Source: Antedon mediterranea
Lineage: Eukaryota; Echinodermata; Crinoidea; Comatulida; Antedonidae
Reading direction: 5' to 3'
Length of the DNA stretch: 64,000 nt
Assembly (NCBI RefSeq): GCF_964355755.1
Contig: NC_092678.1
Coordinates: 3,296,922-3,360,921, forward strand
Position numbers and translations under genes: made by a program. Positions 59,887-64,000 of the stretch are shown here, in pieces; position 1 is the first letter of the stretch, and the number at the start of each line of letters is the position of its first letter. The notes below the pieces were generated by a model. It was not told the origin of the DNA and did not search any database. It saw only the letters and a program-made list of their open reading frames with translations.

Positions 59887-61703
59887 TTAGGAATGCGGGT
59901 CATAAGGATTTTGATAAAATGAATTGTATAGATGCCAATATGGTGCATTCCAATAATATGGCCCTGTGTACCACCAGTTAGTATTATAGAAGGGTGATCC
60001 ATAATATTGACCCATGTGGCTCATTTGATGCTGAAAGGAGCCTGAATTATCATAGTTATAATACGATTGGTAGTCACTATAGTTATAATAAGACGAGTTA
60101 TTATAATATGAAAGGTTGTAGTCATGTGATCTATCATGTGATGTGTGAGGGTCACCAGAATATCCATATGCATAGTCATGTGATATGTGAGGGTCACCAG
60201 AATATCCATATGAATAAGAATCCATGTTACTATTGTTATTATATAAAGGATACATATTATTATAGTAGTCGTAATATGCAGATGTATCACAAATTCCATC
60301 ATCCGTTAGTTTAGTATTTTTTTTCCTTCTTTGTTTTCTTTTGTTTCTCAACATTTCTTTGTTTTCATCCTCATCAATACTTGTTCCATTCGTTTCTGAC
60401 ATTTGGTAATATGTTTTCACTTCACTGTTTTCTGATTTTTCCTTTCTTTGTTCGCTACTCAATTTAGAATACTTTGCGCCGATCTGGACAACTACTCCAT
60501 CTTTAACAATAAAAATATCGCTTTCCGATTTGTCGCCCTCTTCAAAACATTCATCCTTTTCAGAAGTGCCATCATCAGTGATATTGGTAGACTGTTGGTC
60601 ACTATAATGCGATTCCACATCAATGCTAGTTTCAACTGATTGTTCTTCCCATTTTAGCTCACTTTCTTCATCCAGAATCTCAATTTCTTCTTCTTTCCTC
60701 CGAAACACGGTATTTCCAGTAGAATCAACAGACATCCTTGAAATGTTGTCAGCATCTACATTTTTCTGACAAAAGTCAGCTTTAGGTTCCTTTTCCACAA
60801 TTGTATTATCTGTAGTTTCTTTTAACTTTATAGAATGAAATAATTGATCGCTTTGCTCTGTTTCGTATACAGAAGAATTGAATTCACTGCAAACATAAGG
60901 TATAACAGATTCCTTTGAAAATGATTTAGTTTTTTCTTTATTCAACAAAGTAAGATTTGCTTTATAAGTTTGTTCTTCCAAAGGTAACATACATTCTTCA
61001 ATTTTATCTTCTCTGTATTCCTTCTGAAGTAAACAAGGACCAGGGGACTCTTCAACAAATAAATTATTTTCAGTAGTTTCGTTCATGATATGAAAGTTAT
61101 CATTCAAATTAATTTCTTCTGATTGATTCTCATTGGTTTCTATGTCACAATGCTCCAAAATAATACTTTTCTTAGAATTAGCTTCTTGAAGTTCTGAATA
61201 ATCATTGTTTTTTATATAGGAGTTACAGCTAGTATTCTCAATCACTGTATTTCCAATCTCACCTGTACTTAAAAAATGTCTAAAGTCTTTCACAGCATCT
61301 GCAAACGACCATTTTGGAGATCTTCTCAAGCCTAAAGTTTCTTTTAATGATGGTATCTCAGAGGTTATGATACTAAAAACGGAATTTGGGTCAATTGTCT
61401 GACAGCCTTTATCTAACATTACTTTCTGTAACGTTGATATCTTCCGGATAGCACCAGTATTGGACCTAATTTTATCCAAATGAATCATTGTGTCATTTGC
61501 CAGAAAAGAATCGTGTCCGTTAAAAGAGGTTGCAGAATCTTCGGAAATTATGCGGGATGGTGATGCACTTCCTTTTGACGTTGTACTGAGCTGTTTTAAG
61601 GTCACTGCTTTTTCTACACATTTTTGTGTTGTAGTAGATGCACCGTCTGTCTTTATAGCAGCAACTCCAACATTTGGACTTAAAAGGTCAGAGGGCACTG
61701 GAT
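59887..61703 (-). CDS. DDX20: DDX20 last exon (C-terminal extension)
   Basis: 1,817 nt including stop. Acidic, Ser/Glu-rich disordered region with a short conserved-looking patch [18 protein letters not shown], then a Tyr/Asn/Ser-rich end ([13 protein letters not shown] ... [12 protein letters not shown]) like the Tyr/Trp-rich tail of vertebrate DDX20. Contains a 14-residue tandem duplication ([12 protein letters not shown] / [12 protein letters not shown]). Confidence 0.93.
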
Positions 61704-63816
61704 CTGAAAGAACAACAAAGAAACTTAAGATCAGAACCTCCACATAAGAGCACAATTTGGCACTTCTACTTTACTTTAAATTCTTTGAGGAAATATGTAA
61801 AATACTATAGTGTTACAATCCTTGATATCGTAGATAACTTTATGATGACGAGGCAAATATTAGAATTATGGAGACATTGTGCTCATACAAAGAACTTGTC
61901 AATTTCATCATAGTTCTAGATGGCAAACCAACACTAGTAAACTTTAAAGCAACATTTGCAACATACAATGTGTATTAATTCATATAGAGCAAATCCCATA
62001 TAGATATGTTTAAAAGACTTTATTACCCCGGTTATTTTTAACAAGCCAGTTATCAGCGAAGTTGGTGCTTCGACCTAAGCAGGTAACCATTTGTACACCT
62101 GTATACTAAGTATGGACTAGATTGATCAGACAATTGTGGAGGCACTTTGGAATAATGTAAAGCTCTGTCAACACTATCAAACTTTATGGGACAAAAAAAT
62201 GTGATGTGCCCATATATGGACCTGATGATGTCATATCACTACCATATTTTGTCAAACTAGTTTGATAGTGTAGACAGAGTTTAAGAATCATTTGTGAGCT
62301 AACCTGGTAATGGGCGAATAGGTACATGACACTCTTTCTGGATGCTGTGAAGCAAGAGTTCTTCTCTACCGAAACTAGCGAGTGTTATTGAAGCGCCATA
62401 GGTTCCAAATCGTCCAGCTCTGCCAATGCGATGCATGTACGTTTTGACATCAACTGGTACATCCAGATTGATCACTAGGTTCACCTTCTCAGCGTCAATA
62501 CCTCTTGCAGTCTGAAAGATCATAGTTTAACAAAATCTAAGCTGTAATTAGGCTATGAGGGCTCACTGGCCAAACCACCCAGAGGCCCCACAACATAACA
62601 GTCCCAATACTAACTAACCAGCATTGAAGGGCCTAGGAGTGCTAAATATTTTCAATTTTATTGCCAGAAATAACCACAACAATGACATTTAGAAAATGGA
62701 CAATAGGTTAATAAATAGATATTGAACACAAATTTGATAGTTTACCAGATCAGTTGAAATGAGAACTCTGCATTCAAACTTCTTAAACGTTGACATTGCG
62801 TGAAGACGTTGTTTTTGTTCTAACCCTCCAGAGATGAACATACTCGGCCAACCTTTCTGACAAAGAATATCACAAAGGTTTTCAGCTCTAAAAAATTTAA
62901 AAATAATTAATATTCAGTATATCACCGGGCACTTTAGAATTCGAATTTGTGCCCAAATATGGCAGTGACATGCCCAAATATGGTAGTAATATGACATCAT
63001 CATGACCATATATGGGCACATCAAATTGTTTTGTCACATAAAGTTTGATAGTGTAGACACATTTACTAATTTATTCCAGAATGAACAATACAAATAAATG
63101 TTACCTTGTATGCAAATTTGAGAAGATCAAGCACTGTTGAAAGGTCACATTAGACAAAAGGTCAATAAGATCATTGACCTTTAAAGCAAACGACTTATGA
63201 GGAAGATCATGAGATTCAACTAATTTGTAATACTGACGAATTCCTGAAAAAATGGAAAGTAAATATGAGTAACATTAGTGAAGAAATCAACATTTGAATT
63301 GTGCTAGGTGGGGCATCCAATCTAAATATACATAGATCACACACCCTGCCCCAATTTCAACATAGCACCCACTAACGAAACCTCTGGGTATCTGCAAGAT
63401 TTTCACCACTAATAGACCAATATTAACATGATTTTAGCAGTAGGTAGGGGAATGAGCGTTAAGAGCTTGTTTTACAATTATGTGTAGGGTGGGTAGTTCC
63501 TTTCCATGCCGCCTTATCCTCCCTGGTATTTCCAACCAAGTACTCATTTACAGCTGAGTAGACTAAGAGTTGTTGGGAAATAAACCCGGGTCTTTCTGTA
63601 TGACAGCCAAGTGCTGCCAGTAATCTGGTTGAAATGTTTTTATCAAGCATAAAAGAAAGCCAAGATATAATACCATGTAAAGCAATCTCTTTTGGGTTTA
63701 ATCTCACGAAGGTTGCGTCTCTCATGTACGTTGTCAAGTGTTGCGCAAGGTATTCTGGGTAAGTTGCGGAGGCAGCCACAATCTGCTTGCTGTATGGCAG
63801 CTCATTATAAATCCAA
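59887..63816 (-). CDS. DDX20: DDX20 (Gemin3) 3' half: DEAD-box helicase of the SMN complex
   Basis: Five exons seen (63674-63816, 63105-63243, 62746-62887, 62304-62511, 59887-61703); phases agree throughout. Encodes the last part of helicase domain 1 (motif III within [11 protein letters not shown]) and all of domain 2: [16 protein letters not shown] (IV), [16 protein letters not shown] (V), [15 protein letters not shown] (VI). A 604-residue C-terminal extension then begins DPVPSDLL. In animals DDX20 works in the SMN-Gemin complex that assembles snRNPs. Assignment rests on recalled human DDX20 similarity, including LPDPVPS after the helicase core and a Tyr-rich C-terminus. The N-terminal half, with the Q motif, P-loop and DEAD box, is off the right edge. 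Confidence 0.94.
62158..62284. mobile_element. Palindromic MITE copy in the last DDX20 intron
   Basis: TAAAGCTCTGTCAACACTAT to GATAGTGTAGACAGAGTTTA. It lies about 20 bases from the DDX20 exon that starts at 62304. Confidence 0.75.
62304..62511 (-). CDS. DDX20: DDX20 exon with motifs V and VI
   Basis: 208 nt, phase 0 to 1. [20 protein letters not shown] then [17 protein letters not shown], ending IRPLP. Confidence 0.97.
62746..62887 (-). CDS. DDX20: DDX20 exon with start of motif V
   Basis: 142 nt, phase 2 to 0. [20 protein letters not shown] then [10 protein letters not shown]. Confidence 0.95.
63105..63243 (-). CDS. DDX20: DDX20 exon with motif IV
   Basis: 139 nt, phase 1 to 2. [18 protein letters not shown] then [11 protein letters not shown]. 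Confidence 0.94.
63440..63617 (-). mobile_element. tRNA-derived SINE, minus-strand copy in a DDX20 intron
   Basis: Reverse complement matches the 39078-39302 SINE: CACTTGGCTGTCATACAG, CCCGGGTTTATTTCCC, AAATGAGTACTTGGTT and GGCGGCATGGAAAGGAACT. Confidence 0.75.
63674..63816 (-). CDS. DDX20: DDX20 exon with motif III
   Basis: 143 nt, phase 2 to 1. [20 protein letters not shown] then [20 protein letters not shown]. Confidence 0.93.
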
Positions 63817-64000
63817 CTATAAAATCAAATAAAATGGGAAATTAAAGGCATTTGTATCCTCAAACTTGCAACTGAGGAAATTCGGATTCGGCCTCTACAG
63901 ACCCACAGCAGCCAGCAGGCCTACCTCTCAAGATCAGAACACCGGGGACGATCCCCTGCTTTTTGTAATAGTGAACCAAGTTCTTTAACGTGCTCTGTTT

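Noticed and set aside
63926-64000. Candidate further DDX20 exon at the window edge
   Set aside because: The donor and phase would fit exon 63674-63816, but the translation (ELGSLLQKAGDRPRCSDLE) lacks the DEAD-box region expected immediately upstream, so I leave it unassigned.
1-64000. CRISPR arrays, operons or bacterial elements
   Set aside because: All coding is split by introns, repeats are contiguous without spacers, and no prokaryotic gene is present.

Overview
This is a eukaryotic, AT-rich, intron-rich genomic window from an animal with motile cilia. Single-copy metazoan genes (an axonemal dynein heavy chain, DDX20/Gemin3), tRNA-derived SINEs, MITE-like palindromic repeats and an APE-RT retrotransposon suggest an invertebrate, probably a marine deuterostome such as an echinoderm or hemichordate; the exact lineage cannot be fixed from sequence alone. 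There are no bacterial-style operons, no CRISPR array and no rRNA.

Three host genes lie head to tail on the minus strand. (1) DNAH3, an inner-arm axonemal dynein heavy chain, runs from an ATG at 46072 leftwards past base 1. I could assemble 46 exons whose splice phases join without a break, giving about 2,940 residues: disordered N-terminus, tail/linker, AAA1-AAA4 and the start of the stalk; AAA5, AAA6 and the C-terminus are off the left edge. (2) An unnamed type I membrane protein (signal peptide, one clear CUB and one CUB-like domain, three EGF repeats, one transmembrane helix, PPxY-bearing tail) runs from 57393 to 48808, with a second possible tail ending at 47422. (3) The 3' half of DDX20 (SMN-complex DEAD-box helicase) runs from the right edge to 59887.

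The most unusual part is DNAH3 intron 7 (22803-32806). It contains two paralogous, unrecognised genes in tandem on the opposite (+) strand, here called nested genes A (about 370 aa) and B (about 580 aa). Each has a noncoding 5' exon, an exon starting directly at cag|ATG that encodes a lysine-rich N-terminus plus Asn/Val/Pro tandem repeats, and an exon encoding a conserved cysteine-patterned domain of about 220 residues. Gene B has amplified its repeats and has a 1.4-kb terminal-inverted-repeat element in its first intron.

Repeats shape the rest of the window. There is a 15-bp minisatellite next to a DNAH3 5' splice site (17790-18378) and a 48-bp, roughly 65-unit array inside the CUB/EGF gene (50622-53738) with a 768-bp higher-order duplication. 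A palindromic MITE family has at least 12 copies, and a second TIR element is built on CTCCGGAG modules (6343-6903). A nearly full non-LTR retrotransposon (34910-37925) has inserted within about 15-20 bases of a DNAH3 splice acceptor. Other retroelement relics and several SINE families are also present. All exon edges were read by eye from splice consensus and reading-phase agreement, not from transcripts.
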